In this document: one piece after another, positions 41,630-50,483 of the stretch
Layout: each line of letters starts with the position of its first letter
How positions within the stretch are numbered: position 1 is the first letter of the stretch
Source: an uncultured Lachnospiraceae bacterium
Lineage (GTDB): Bacteria > Bacillota > Clostridia > Lachnospirales > Lachnospiraceae
Direction: 5' to 3'
Assembly (NCBI GenBank): GCA_910587765.1
Contig: CAJUNR010000007.1
Location: 62,001-126,000, forward strand
DNA: 64,000 bases
Made by a program: the position numbers and the translations under genes
The notes under the pieces: model-generated
The model's input: only the letters and a program-made list of their open reading frames with translations
Told to the model about the DNA's origin: nothing
Databases searched by the model: none

Positions 41630-43780
41630 TCAGGCGCCTCTTCTCTCAGGACTCTCCAGAGTCAGGCTGCCAATGGACTGTATCTGAATATTATTTGCAA
41701 TCTCATTAAAGGACAGCACTCTCACATTCGGATAAAACTGGTCTATCAACCGGTAAAAATGGACTCTCATCACCTGCGACGTCAGAATTACCGGACTTTG
41801 GGACAGACTGTTGAATTTTTTAAGCTGCACGGTAATCTGATTGATCAGGCTCTGCAGCACGTCCGGACTCAAGGCCAGATAATAGCCCCTCTCTCCCTTG
41901 GACAGGCAGCTCACCATCGTGCGCTCCAGCTCCGAATCCAGCGTGATCACTTTCATGCTGCCGTCTTCGCAGTACAGGCGGGTGATGGTGCGCTTGAGCG
42001 CCGTGCGGATATGTTCGATCAGTCCGTCCACATCCTTTAACGGAAGTCCGGTCTCCGAGATGCTCTCCAGCGCGGTCTCGATGATCGTCTCCAGGTCCTT
42101 GATCGGCACGCCCTCCTTCAGAAGGCTGGTGAGGATCTTCTGGAACAGACTGTAGTTGATGTAGTTGGGAAAAGCTTCCTCGATCAGCTCCGGCGCATTC
42201 TTCTTCGTATTTTCCACCAGATGGATGATCTCCTGTCTGGTAAGAAGCTCGTGCGCATGCTGTTTCACTACCTCCGACAGATGCGTCACCAGCACGGACA
42301 GAGGGTCGATGACCGTATAGCCGTAGAGCTCCGCCATCTCCCGGTCTTCCGGACGAATCCAGCGGCTGGGAATCCCGTACGCCGGCTCGATCGTCTCGAT
42401 ACCGTCGATCTCTTTCTCCGGATTCTCCGGATCGAGCGCCAGAAAATAATCCACCAGAAGCTCGCCTCTGGCCACTTCCTCGCCCTTGATCTTGATACTG
42501 TACTGATTCGTATTCAGTCCGGAACTGTCCCGCAGACGGATGGAGGGGATCACAAAGCCCATATCCTGCGCATACTGTCTCCGGAAAATTACGATCCGGT
42601 TGATCAGCCTTCCGCCCACCGATTCATCCACGAGCGGAATCAGGCTGTAGCCAAACTCCATCTCAATCGGTTCCACCGTCAGCAGATTATATACATTATT
42701 CACATCCTTGTAATATTCTTCTTCTGTTACCTGGCGCAGCGTCTCGCCGCCCGCCTCTCCCGGCAGATCGCCCGGCGCTGCTTCAGGTCCCGGCCCCGGT
42801 CCCGCGGCAGCGAAGCCCGCCGCCGACATGGACGGCTCCTCGCGGATCCTTCTGGACAGATAATAGCCTCCGCCCACCAGTCCGACCGATACAATCAGAA
42901 GCTGGAGCACCGGCATCCCCGGGATCACGCTCAGAATGGCGATCACCACGCCGCTGATCATAATCGCGGTGGGCTGCGCCGTAAACTGCTTCGAGATATC
43001 CTCGTTCAAACTTCCTTCCGCCACGGCTCTGGTGACGATCATGCCGGTAGCGGTGGAGATCAGAAGGGACGGAATCTGTCCCACCAGACCGTCTCCCACC
43101 GTCGCGATCGAATAAGTGGTCGCCACTTCTCCCAGCGTTCCGCTTCCCTGCACCATACCGATGATGATGCCGCCGACCAGGTTGATGCCGGTGGTGATCA
43201 GGGACATGACGGAATCGCCCTTGACGATCTTCGTCGCACCGTCCATGGAGCCGTAGAAGTCCGCTTCCCGCTGAATCTTCTCACGCCTTATCTTTGCCTG
43301 CTGTTCGTCGATCAGACCGGAGTTCAGGTCCGCGTCGATTGCCATCTGCTTACCGGGCATGGCGTCCAGCGTGAACCTTGCCGCCACCTCCGAGACGCGC
43401 TCCGCACCCTTGGTGATGACCAGAAACTGCATCAGGACGATGATCAGATAGATGACCAGGCCGACGACCACGTTCCCCTGCAGGATGAAATCGCCGAAAG
43501 CCTTGATAATCTGGCCGGAAGAACCGGAATTTGAGAGAATGTTTCTTGTCGTTGAGACGTTGATTCCCAGACGGAACAAAGTCGTGACCAGAAGAAGCGA
43601 CGGAAATATCGCAAATTCCAGAGGCTCCCTGATCGTCATCGTGATCACGAGGATCATCAGCGACAGGGACATATTCAAAATAATCGCCACATCCACGATT
43701 CCTGCCGGAAGCGGAATGATCAGCAATAATATAATTGTCAGTACAAACAGTACAACCGAGTAGTTTAATAACTTCTTCAT
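41630..43780 (-). CDS. flhA: flagellar type III export gate protein FlhA
   Basis: 716 residues. Eight membrane helices in the first 330 residues with the FHIPEP signature RVSEVAARFTLDAMPGKQMA and AIDADLNSGLID. A cytoplasmic domain follows from about 360 and binds export chaperones. It forms a nonameric ring below the export gate. A Pro/Gly/Glu-rich linker (AAGPGPGPEAAPGDLPGEAG) sits between the two halves. Length is normal for the family. Confidence 0.97.
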   Translation of the reverse strand: MKKLLNYSVVLFVLTIILLLIIPLPAGIVDVAIILNMSLSLMILVITMTIREPLEFAIFPSLLLVTTLFRLGINVSTTRNILSNSGSSGQIIKAFGDFILQGNVVVGLVIYLIIVLMQFLVITKGAERVSEVAARFTLDAMPGKQMAIDADLNSGLIDEQQAKIRREKIQREADFYGSMDGATKIVKGDSVMSLITTGINLVGGIIIGMVQGSGTLGEVATTYSIATVGDGLVGQIPSLLISTATGMIVTRAVAEGSLNEDISKQFTAQPTAIMISGVVIAILSVIPGMPVLQLLIVSVGLVGGGYYLSRRIREEPSMSAAGFAAAGPGPGPEAAPGDLPGEAGGETLRQVTEEEYYKDVNNVYNLLTVEPIEMEFGYSLIPLVDESVGGRLINRIVIFRRQYAQDMGFVIPSIRLRDSSGLNTNQYSIKIKGEEVARGELLVDYFLALDPENPEKEIDGIETIEPAYGIPSRWIRPEDREMAELYGYTVIDPLSVLVTHLSEVVKQHAHELLTRQEIIHLVENTKKNAPELIEEAFPNYINYSLFQKILTSLLKEGVPIKDLETIIETALESISETGLPLKDVDGLIEHIRTALKRTITRLYCEDGSMKVITLDSELERTMVSCLSKGERGYYLALSPDVLQSLINQITVQLKKFNSLSQSPVILTSQVMRVHFYRLIDQFYPNVRVLSFNEIANNIQIQSIGSLTLESPERRGA

Positions 43781-43818
43781 TCAAGACTCCATCCATATTA
43801 ATCAGAAGCGCAGATCTT

Positions 43819-44892
43819 TTATTCCAGCATCTCGTCTCTGTGGTTGAGCCGATATATATATACCAGCACTTCCGCCACCGCTCCGTACAGTTCCGGGGGA
43901 ATCTCCCGTTCCACTTCGCACGAGGCGTAGAGGGCTCTTGCCAGAGGCCGGTTTTCCAGAACTGATACCCCGTGCTCCTCCGCGACGCGGACAATCCGAA
44001 GAGCCAGATAATCCTGCCCCTTGGCCAGCACAACCGGAGCGCTGTTACGATCCGGATCATACCGCAGGGCGACAGCAAAATGCGTCGGGTTCCTCACCAC
44101 CACATCGGCCTGCGGAACACTCTGCATCATCCGGCTCATGGCCATCTGTCTCTGGATCTTACGGATCCTGCCCTTGATCTCCGGATTACCCTCCGTCATT
44201 TTATATTCATCCTTGACCTCCTGTTTGGTCATTTTCAGGTTGTTTTCATAATCCCATCTCTGATAGAGAAAATCAAAAAAAGCCACTACAGCAAAAGCAA
44301 TGCATACTTTAACCACCAGATCGTACACAAGCTTCAGCATATAGGCCGTCGAATTCATTGCCGGCATGTCAAACATGCGGGATATAGGGCTTAAATCGCT
44401 CTTCATTATATTATAAAGCAAAACGAGCAATATGGCAATCTTGATCAGATTTTTTACAAGATCGACGATTTTTTTCAAACCGAACAGCTTTTTCAGTCCG
44501 CTGATCGGATTCAGTTTGCTGAACTTCGGGCGCAGCGGCTTGAACGTCACCAGGAAACGGGTCTGAATCCCGTGTCCGAGAATCCCCAGCACGGCCGCGG
44601 CCAGCAGAAGCGGCAGCGCGCATTTCAGCAGCGACACCACGGAATATACATAGAGATGCGGGGAGCTCCCGAAATTCAGCTCCATACGGATCGCTGAGAA
44701 CGCGTACTCTATATATTCCCGCATCGTGTCATAAATAAAAGGGAGCATCAGACGTACTACATAGAACACGCCGAACAGCATCACAACGGTCACGATATCC
44801 TTACTCTGAAAGATATTTCCTTCTTCTCTGGCATCCTTACGCCGTTTACTTGTCGGCTGTTCCGTCTTTTCCTGTCCGTTTGACTCCGCCAA
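43819..44892 (-). CDS. flhB: flagellar type III export switch protein FlhB
   Basis: 357 residues from a TTG at 44892 (GGGAG nine bases upstream), which gives the usual MAESNGQEKTEQPT start; GTG codons at 44901 and 44898 are alternatives. Four membrane helices, then the C-terminal domain with the autocleavage site in VVRNPTHFAVALRYD (between N and P). It switches export from rod/hook to filament substrates together with FliK, whose gene is upstream in the cluster. Confidence 0.96.
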   Translation of the reverse strand: MAESNGQEKTEQPTSKRRKDAREEGNIFQSKDIVTVVMLFGVFYVVRLMLPFIYDTMREYIEYAFSAIRMELNFGSSPHLYVYSVVSLLKCALPLLLAAAVLGILGHGIQTRFLVTFKPLRPKFSKLNPISGLKKLFGLKKIVDLVKNLIKIAILLVLLYNIMKSDLSPISRMFDMPAMNSTAYMLKLVYDLVVKVCIAFAVVAFFDFLYQRWDYENNLKMTKQEVKDEYKMTEGNPEIKGRIRKIQRQMAMSRMMQSVPQADVVVRNPTHFAVALRYDPDRNSAPVVLAKGQDYLALRIVRVAEEHGVSVLENRPLARALYASCEVEREIPPELYGAVAEVLVYIYRLNHRDEMLE

Positions 44893-44910
44893 GCTCACCA
44901 CTCCCTTCGT

Positions 44911-45663
44911 TTATCCCATCAGCGTCAGCACTTCTTCCACATACAGATAGATCTGATCGATGATCCCGTTCAGCTTCGTGGCAATCGGGCTGAACAGATA
45001 GACGAGAAGCATCATTCCGACGATGATCTTCAGCTGGAAATTCACCGCGAATACGTTGATCTGAGGAATGACCCTCATGAGGATCCCGACCGCAGCCTCC
45101 GTCACAAGCTCCATGGCGATAATTGGAAGCGCCATCTGCAGTCCCGTCGCGATGCTGCTCTTGAAGATCTCCAGCATCAGCTCCGAAAGCTCCGGGCGGA
45201 TTACCACTTCGCCGAAGGGCACCAGCCTGGCAGACTGATAAATAAGCGCCATCAGACGCACATGACCGTCTCCTGCCAGAAACATAAGTACCAGAAACGC
45301 ATAGAGCATTCCCGAGGTGATCGTCATCTGCGTATTGTACTGAGGGTCGTACGTCTGTGCCATGGATAAACCCATGATATAGTCCACCACTGCAGCCGCA
45401 AAACGAACAACGGCAAAAGACAACTCCATGGAAAATCCAATGGCGAATCCTATCATCATCTCTTTGATCAGCATCCATCCGAATTCCAGCATCACGGCCG
45501 GCTCATGGGCCAGTACGCCGCCCGACTGCCCGTACAGCAGAAAAGACAGCAAAAAGATCATCGCTCCTTTTGCCGCATTCGGAATGTTGGACCGTCCTAA
45601 TACGGGATTCAGGGCGATGGCGCCTGTCATCCGCATAAAGATCAGGGCAAACAGGATGAACAT
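44911..45663 (-). CDS. fliR: flagellar export gate protein FliR
   Basis: 250 residues, six membrane helices, with family strings ALIFMRMTGAIALNPVLG near the start, GFSMELSFAVVRFAAAVVDY and MALPIIAMELVTEAAVGIL. FliR forms the export gate with FliP and FliQ. It follows fliQ after 6 bp. A GGGAGG site stands ten bases before the ATG. Confidence 0.95.
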   Translation of the reverse strand: MFILFALIFMRMTGAIALNPVLGRSNIPNAAKGAMIFLLSFLLYGQSGGVLAHEPAVMLEFGWMLIKEMMIGFAIGFSMELSFAVVRFAAAVVDYIMGLSMAQTYDPQYNTQMTITSGMLYAFLVLMFLAGDGHVRLMALIYQSARLVPFGEVVIRPELSELMLEIFKSSIATGLQMALPIIAMELVTEAAVGILMRVIPQINVFAVNFQLKIIVGMMLLVYLFSPIATKLNGIIDQIYLYVEEVLTLMG

Positions 45664-45669
45664 AAGCGG

Positions 45670-45933
45670 TCAGCCTCCCGCCGCCAGAGCGATCATCTGT
45701 CTCAGGAAATCCTGCAGCATCGTCATAATCGTCCCTCCGAGAACCGCCATCACCGCCAGTATGGCCAGAAACTTGGGAACGAAGGTCAGCGTCTGCTCGT
45801 TGATCTGCGTAGCCGCCTGGAAGATGGAGATCACAACACCCACCAGCATGCTGACCAGCAGAAACGGAAGCGCCAGCCGAAGAGCGAGCAGAAAAGCCTG
45901 ATATAAGACGCCAAGTACCTCTGTCTCTGTCAT
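45670..45933 (-). CDS. fliQ: flagellar export gate protein FliQ
   Basis: 87 residues from the ATG at 45933, with AAAGGAG seven bases upstream; the longer frame overlaps fliP and lacks a site. Two membrane helices: AFLLALRLALPFLLVSMLVG and FLAILAVMAVLGGTIMTMLQ, with the QINEQTLTFVPK loop between. Typical FliQ size. Confidence 0.95.
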   Translation of the reverse strand: MTETEVLGVLYQAFLLALRLALPFLLVSMLVGVVISIFQAATQINEQTLTFVPKFLAILAVMAVLGGTIMTMLQDFLRQMIALAAGG

Positions 45934-45964
45934 CTTGGACTCCTTTCCTCTGAAACGTCCCGGT

Positions 45965-46621
45965 CTACTTGAATCCGGCGACAATATTGGAGAATACCAG
46001 CTCCCATCCGTCCACCGTCACAAAAAGCAGCAGCTTGAAAGGCAGGGATACCATCGCCGGCGGCAGCATGACCATACCCATGGACATCAGCGTGGTCGCC
46101 ACAATAATATCCACCAGAAGGAACGGCAGATAGATGAAAAAACCCGCCATGAATCCTTTCTTCAGCTCCGAGGTCATAAAAGAAGGAACGATGATCGTCA
46201 GAGAATAGTCCATCGGATCTTCTTCAACCTCCGTACCGGACATGCCGACAAAGTTTTCCAGCGTACGAACCTCCGTATTGCGCAGCATAAACTCCTTGAG
46301 CGGAACTGTCATCTCCCGGATCGCTTCCTCCTGAGTCAGCTCCCCCCTCAGATAGGGCTGATACCCCACCTCGTTCATCCGGCTCATAACCGGACTCATA
46401 ATATACAGTGTCAAAAACAACGCAATGCCCACCAGAACGATATTGGGCGGCGACTGCTGAACTCCCAGCGCGTTTCTCGTAAAAGAGAGGATAATGATCG
46501 TCCGGACGAACGAAGACATCATCACCACAAGAGAAGGAAGCAGCGCCACAAGGGTAAGCATGTAGATCAGTTCGAGGGTGGGAACCGTCCCGCCGTTTAA
46601 CTGTGTCAATAGATCGTTCAT
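45965..46621 (-). CDS. fliP: flagellar export gate protein FliP
   Basis: 218 residues, ATGA overlap with fliO. Family motifs: LLPSLVVMMSSFVRTIIILS, RNALGVQQSPPNIVLVGIAL, VPSFMTSELKKGF and LPPAMVSLPFKLLLFVTVDG. No cleavable signal peptide is seen, so it is shorter than the enterobacterial protein. Core of the export gate. Confidence 0.96.
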   Translation of the reverse strand: MNDLLTQLNGGTVPTLELIYMLTLVALLPSLVVMMSSFVRTIIILSFTRNALGVQQSPPNIVLVGIALFLTLYIMSPVMSRMNEVGYQPYLRGELTQEEAIREMTVPLKEFMLRNTEVRTLENFVGMSGTEVEEDPMDYSLTIIVPSFMTSELKKGFMAGFFIYLPFLLVDIIVATTLMSMGMVMLPPAMVSLPFKLLLFVTVDGWELVFSNIVAGFK

Positions 46622-46974
46622 CTGTCAACTCCATTTTTATCGTTGCGGAAATTTTTATATTGGTCGAAAAGCTGCTGGAAGGAAGGCGCCGGCGTGCCTT
46701 TTGTATTCTGCGGCATGTCTGCTTCAAACTCTCCTTCCACTTCCGTCAGAAGCCGGATGCCGGCCTGGCTGACGCCTACCAGATAATTGTGCTCTCCCAC
46801 ACGCAGAAGGAGGATTCTCTTATCCTGCCCCACTTGAAGCTGACTCAGCACCTTCAGATTGCCGGAGCCGGCATTCATCCCCCACTGCTTTCCCAGCATA
46901 CGGCTGCACCAGTATGCCAGAAACAATACGCCCGCAACAGCCAGTATGGCATTAAACAAAGATAATATTCCCAT
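46618..46974 (-). CDS. fliO: flagellar biosynthetic protein FliO
   Basis: 118 residues: one N-terminal membrane helix (ILAVAGVLFLAYWCSRML) and a soluble part with LKVLSQLQVGQDKRILLLRV and the YLVGVSQAGIRLL strand of FliO/FliZ. It helps FliP assembly. Position between fliY and fliP is standard. Confidence 0.88.
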   Translation of the reverse strand: MGILSLFNAILAVAGVLFLAYWCSRMLGKQWGMNAGSGNLKVLSQLQVGQDKRILLLRVGEHNYLVGVSQAGIRLLTEVEGEFEADMPQNTKGTPAPSFQQLFDQYKNFRNDKNGVDR

Positions 46975-46976
46975 CT

Positions 46977-48476
46977 TTACAGAGTTTCCGGATTCAGTTC
47001 CTTGGCAACGATCTCCGTGATACGGATACCGAAGTTATCCTCCACCACGACAATATCGCCTTTGGCGATACACTGTCCGTTGACAAACAGATCGACCTGC
47101 TCTCCAGCCATCTTGTCAAGCACGACCAGAGTACCCTGGGTAAATTCCAGAATATCCTTCACCAGTCTCTTCGTCCGCCCGATCTCCACCGACACCTCAA
47201 GAGGCACCTTCATCAGCATCTCCTGATTGGTCTTGTCCTCTACGCCGTCTCCGGTCTCGCCGCTGATCTGCTCCGAGGACAGCGGACGTATGATCGAACT
47301 CTCTTTCCGGGCCGGTTCCGGCGCCTTGGAGCTCTTCATCATCTCGATCATCTGCATCTGCGTCTGCTGCATCTGATTCAGAAGCTGCAGCATCATCGGA
47401 TCCATCGCCGGAGCCGGATATGGATAATACGGCTGCTGCGCAGGCATTCCCGTCTGCTGCGGCTGTGCAGGCTGCGGTGCAGGCGCGCTGTTCATCGACG
47501 CCATCAGCGCGTCCATCTCCTCCTGGCTCATGCTTCCGCCTCCCGAAGAGGACGATGCAGCCGGCGTTTCCTCCGCCGCTCCGCCGGACATCGACGCCAT
47601 CAATGCGTCCATCTCCTCCTGGCTCATGCTTCCGCCTCCCGGGGACGATGCAGCCGACGTTTCCTCCGCCGCTCCGCCGGACATCGACGCCATCAGCGCG
47701 TCCATCTCCTCCTGGCTCATGCTTCCGCCTCCCGAGGAGGACGCCGCCGGAGCCTCCGGTTCACCGCCCATGGAAGCGGCCATCAGCGCATCCATCTCCT
47801 CCTGCGTCATACCGCCGCCCGAAGAGGGCTTGGGCGTATCCGCGGGCTTCGCTGCCGGTGCTTCCACGGTCGGCTCTTCCCCTCCGCCAAGTCCGAAGGG
47901 CGTCAGAAGTTTTTTCGCCAGACCCGCCGACATGATATTCATAAACTCGCTGTTTAATTTTTCTTCAATCTCCAGGCGGAAACGGACAACCACCATTCCC
48001 TCCTCGTCCGTAAAATACTTGTCCTTGAACTCCTCCGGCTCTCCGATATCGAAGGACTGAGGAGTGGAAATATTCACGGTAAATCCCAAAAACTCGGACA
48101 ATGCGGTAGCGGAAGCCCCCATCATCTGATTCATGATCTCGCAGATCGCACTGACGTAGATCTCATCCATCGCGAAAGCTTCGTCGGAAGGCATATCCCC
48201 CAGCAGAGTGCCCACGATGATACGCACATCCTCCTTGCGGAACATCATCACGTTCTTGCCGTCAAGACCTTCCACATAGGCAATCTCCACTCCGATCGCC
48301 GGTTCCAGCCGCTTGAACTCAAACTCCTCCCGCGTCTGGACTGCCACCACAGGGGTTGTAATATCCACCTTGGTGCCAAGCAATGTGGAAACCGCCGTCG
48401 CCGAAGCGCCGAGACTGATATTCATAATCTCGCCTATGGCGTCTATTTCCATCTCATTAAAGCCGCTAGCGCCCAT
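46977..48476 (-). CDS. fliY: flagellar motor switch protein FliY (CheC-like plus FliN domain)
   Basis: 499 residues. Residues 1-200 are a CheC/FliM-like domain with two E-x-x-N phosphatase motifs (AIGEIMNISLGAS and SAICEIMNQMMGAS). Residues about 225-340 are low-complexity (Ala, Ser, Gly) with four copies of TQ/SQEEMDALMA, similar to the CheY-P-binding peptide at the start of FliM (LSQSQIDALL in this genome). Residues 410-495 are the SpoA/FliN domain that builds the C-ring (LEVSVEIGRTKRLVKDILEF). It both dephosphorylates CheY-P and forms the switch. Four binding-like peptides are unusual; one is normal. They lie in mid-chain, not at the N-terminus. Confidence 0.93.
   Translation of the reverse strand: MGASGFNEMEIDAIGEIMNISLGASATAVSTLLGTKVDITTPVVAVQTREEFEFKRLEPAIGVEIAYVEGLDGKNVMMFRKEDVRIIVGTLLGDMPSDEAFAMDEIYVSAICEIMNQMMGASATALSEFLGFTVNISTPQSFDIGEPEEFKDKYFTDEEGMVVVRFRLEIEEKLNSEFMNIMSAGLAKKLLTPFGLGGGEEPTVEAPAAKPADTPKPSSGGGMTQEEMDALMAASMGGEPEAPAASSSGGGSMSQEEMDALMASMSGGAAEETSAASSPGGGSMSQEEMDALMASMSGGAAEETPAASSSSGGGSMSQEEMDALMASMNSAPAPQPAQPQQTGMPAQQPYYPYPAPAMDPMMLQLLNQMQQTQMQMIEMMKSSKAPEPARKESSIIRPLSSEQISGETGDGVEDKTNQEMLMKVPLEVSVEIGRTKRLVKDILEFTQGTLVVLDKMAGEQVDLFVNGQCIAKGDIVVVEDNFGIRITEIVAKELNPETL
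47491..47815. repeat. tandem coding repeats in fliY
   Basis: Four units of about 90-96 bp encode Gly/Ser/Ala-rich linkers followed by EEMDALMA. The two central units are nearly identical at DNA level, which suggests recent slippage or unequal exchange. Confidence 0.85.
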
Positions 48477-48512
48477 TTTTCAATCTCCTTTTTCCAGTAT
48501 TTCCCGAAGGCC

Positions 48513-48962
48513 TTATTTTCCTATCTCCAACGCCTTCTGCGCCATCAGCTTGACTGCATTGAGTGCCGTGATATTCGCGTCATAGGATCTGGTCGCCGAC
48601 ATGGCATCCGCTGTCTCCTTCAGAATATCTACGTTGGGCATTTCCACAAACCCGCTCTCGTCGGCATCCGGATGCTCCGGATTGTAGACCATCTTCATCT
48701 CGCGGTCGTCCTCCACGATATCGGCAACCCGCACGCCGACTCCGCGGCTGCTGATTCCTCGTCCTCTGGAGGCATTGCGCAGCGCCTCTTTGAAAGAGTC
48801 CGTCCCGTAGCTTTCAAAGACGACCAGCTTCCTGCGGTAGGCGCCGCCTGCTTCCGTCCTTGTCGTATCAATATTTGTAATATTCTCCGATGCGATATCC
48901 AGTCTTAAACGCTGCGCGCTTAATCCTGACGCACAGATGTCAAATGCACTTAAAAAAGCCAT
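48513..48962 (-). CDS. flgC: flagellar proximal rod protein FlgC
   Basis: 149 residues. Start FLSAFDICASGLSAQRLRLD with IASENITNIDTTR and end VDILKETADAMSATRSYDAN are FlgC hallmarks. AGGAGG precedes the ATG. Normally flgC sits between flgB and fliE; here it lies between cheY and fliY, about 13 kb from flgB. The gene looks intact, so it should still supply the rod. Confidence 0.95.
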   Translation of the reverse strand: MAFLSAFDICASGLSAQRLRLDIASENITNIDTTRTEAGGAYRRKLVVFESYGTDSFKEALRNASRGRGISSRGVGVRVADIVEDDREMKMVYNPEHPDADESGFVEMPNVDILKETADAMSATRSYDANITALNAVKLMAQKALEIGK

Positions 48963-48985
48963 CTCTCCATCCTCCTGACTGTTCC

Positions 48986-49345
48986 CTAACCCAGGATCTT
49001 ATTGACGGTTTCCACGATACGTTCCTGATTAAACGGCTTCACAATAAAATCCTTCGCGCCGGACTTGATGGCGTCGAGCACCATGCTCTCCTGCCCCATT
49101 GCCGTACACATGACAATCTTCGCATCCGGATGATTCTCGCGAATCTTCTTCAATGCCTGCAGTCCGTCCATGTTGGGCATGGTAATGTCCATAATAACCA
49201 TATCCGGGCTCTCCTCGTCATACTTTTTCACTGCCTCGGCACCGTCCTGAGCCTCTATAAAATTGTCATATCCGCTCTTGGACAACGCGTTTTTGACCAT
49301 CATCCTCATAAACGCAGCATCGTCAACCAGCATAATCTTCGCCAT
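48986..49345 (-). CDS. cheY: chemotaxis response regulator CheY
   Basis: 119-residue single receiver domain: acidic pair in MLVDDAAFMR, phospho-Asp in DMVIMDITMPNMDG, Thr in MCTAMGQ and Lys in FIVKPFNQE. Phosphorylated by CheA, it binds FliM and probably the FliY peptides to switch motor rotation. Located between fliM and flgC. Confidence 0.95.
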   Translation of the reverse strand: MAKIMLVDDAAFMRMMVKNALSKSGYDNFIEAQDGAEAVKKYDEESPDMVIMDITMPNMDGLQALKKIRENHPDAKIVMCTAMGQESMVLDAIKSGAKDFIVKPFNQERIVETVNKILG

Positions 49346-49387
49346 TGTTCTTTCCTCTCTCTTTCATAAATAATATTCTATGTAGTC

Positions 49388-50458
49388 TTATTCAGATGCG
49401 GCTGTCTCCAGCTCTTCTTCCAGGCTCTCCTCGTCATCTTCCTCGTAGAGCCGCCGGTTGATCCGCACCGCCACATTCTTTTTATATATGCCCATCTTAC
49501 CGGTAAACCATGCCTGCCTGCCGATAAACAGCTTCACATCATGATCTTTCGGCTTGCTCATATCAATCACATCGCCTTCCTTCAGGTGGTAGATATCACT
49601 TAAATCAAGCGCTATGGTTCCGAGCTGACCGGTAACCGGAAGCAGGGATTCCCGGATGTTGTCGAGAATCGTCTCTCTGTTGTCCTCGTAAGCATAACCC
49701 CTTGCCAGATGCTTACGGCTGTCGATGGTCTGGAAAATCGATTCCAGAAGCGTTCCAGGCATACAGATACGGATCTTCTCCGAAGCCACGCCGGCAACAT
49801 CCACATTCAAGTGTACAATCGCCACCGTCTCGTCCAGACCCACATCCTGCATCATGCTCGGATTGTCTTCAATCCTCTGCGCTTTGAATTCCATGCTGAT
49901 ATAGTTGGCAAAGCCGTCTTTCAGCGCCTGAATCATGTAGGAGAGAATCCTCCGGTACAGAGCAATCTCCACATCCGAGTAGCGGTAACCCGGATCCACC
50001 TTGATCACGCCTTCGGAACCGCCCAGCATATGATCCACCAGAGTAATGACCAGACTGGGAGTGACATATATCATCATCGGGACCAGGTTTTTCCCATAGT
50101 CCTGTATTGTGGCCTCTACCAGAGTGACCGCATCGTTTTCATTCAGAGAATTTACATACTCATAATAGCGGCGCTCCTGCACCTCCATCACCGTAATATC
50201 GGTCATTACACGGAATACGCCGTTGATCTGGGATGTGATGATCCTGGCATAATTTTCAAACACGCTGGTCAGGATCTTCATCTTATCCTTTGTAAATTTT
50301 CTGGGGCTGTAAAAATCGTACTTGCTGTATTTAACTTCTTCCGTTACAGCCTTTTCTTTCTGTACCACTTCCTCGGTCTTTTCCTCTTCCGGACCGCCGC
50401 CGGAAGCCATCGACTTCAAAAGCGCGTCAATCTGACTTTGGGACAATACGTCTGCCAT
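49388..50458 (-). CDS. fliM: flagellar motor switch protein FliM
   Basis: 356 residues. N-terminal CheY-P-binding peptide VLSQSQIDALLKSM, a linker, the CheC-like middle domain (FENYARIITSQINGVFRVM...) and a C-terminal SpoA domain (VTGQLGTIALDLSDIYHLKE). It links CheY-P to the rotor. It follows motB after 26 bp; fliL, common at this place, is not present. A short acidic C-terminal tail (EEDDEESLEEELE) is seen. Confidence 0.95.
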   Translation of the reverse strand: MADVLSQSQIDALLKSMASGGGPEEEKTEEVVQKEKAVTEEVKYSKYDFYSPRKFTKDKMKILTSVFENYARIITSQINGVFRVMTDITVMEVQERRYYEYVNSLNENDAVTLVEATIQDYGKNLVPMMIYVTPSLVITLVDHMLGGSEGVIKVDPGYRYSDVEIALYRRILSYMIQALKDGFANYISMEFKAQRIEDNPSMMQDVGLDETVAIVHLNVDVAGVASEKIRICMPGTLLESIFQTIDSRKHLARGYAYEDNRETILDNIRESLLPVTGQLGTIALDLSDIYHLKEGDVIDMSKPKDHDVKLFIGRQAWFTGKMGIYKKNVAVRINRRLYEEDDEESLEEELETAASE

Positions 50459-50483
50459 TTAAAAAGCCACCTTTTCTCAATAG

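Noticed and set aside
47491..47815. CRISPR-like array
   Set aside because: Repeats are in frame inside fliY and code for a peptide motif; there are no unique spacers or cas genes.
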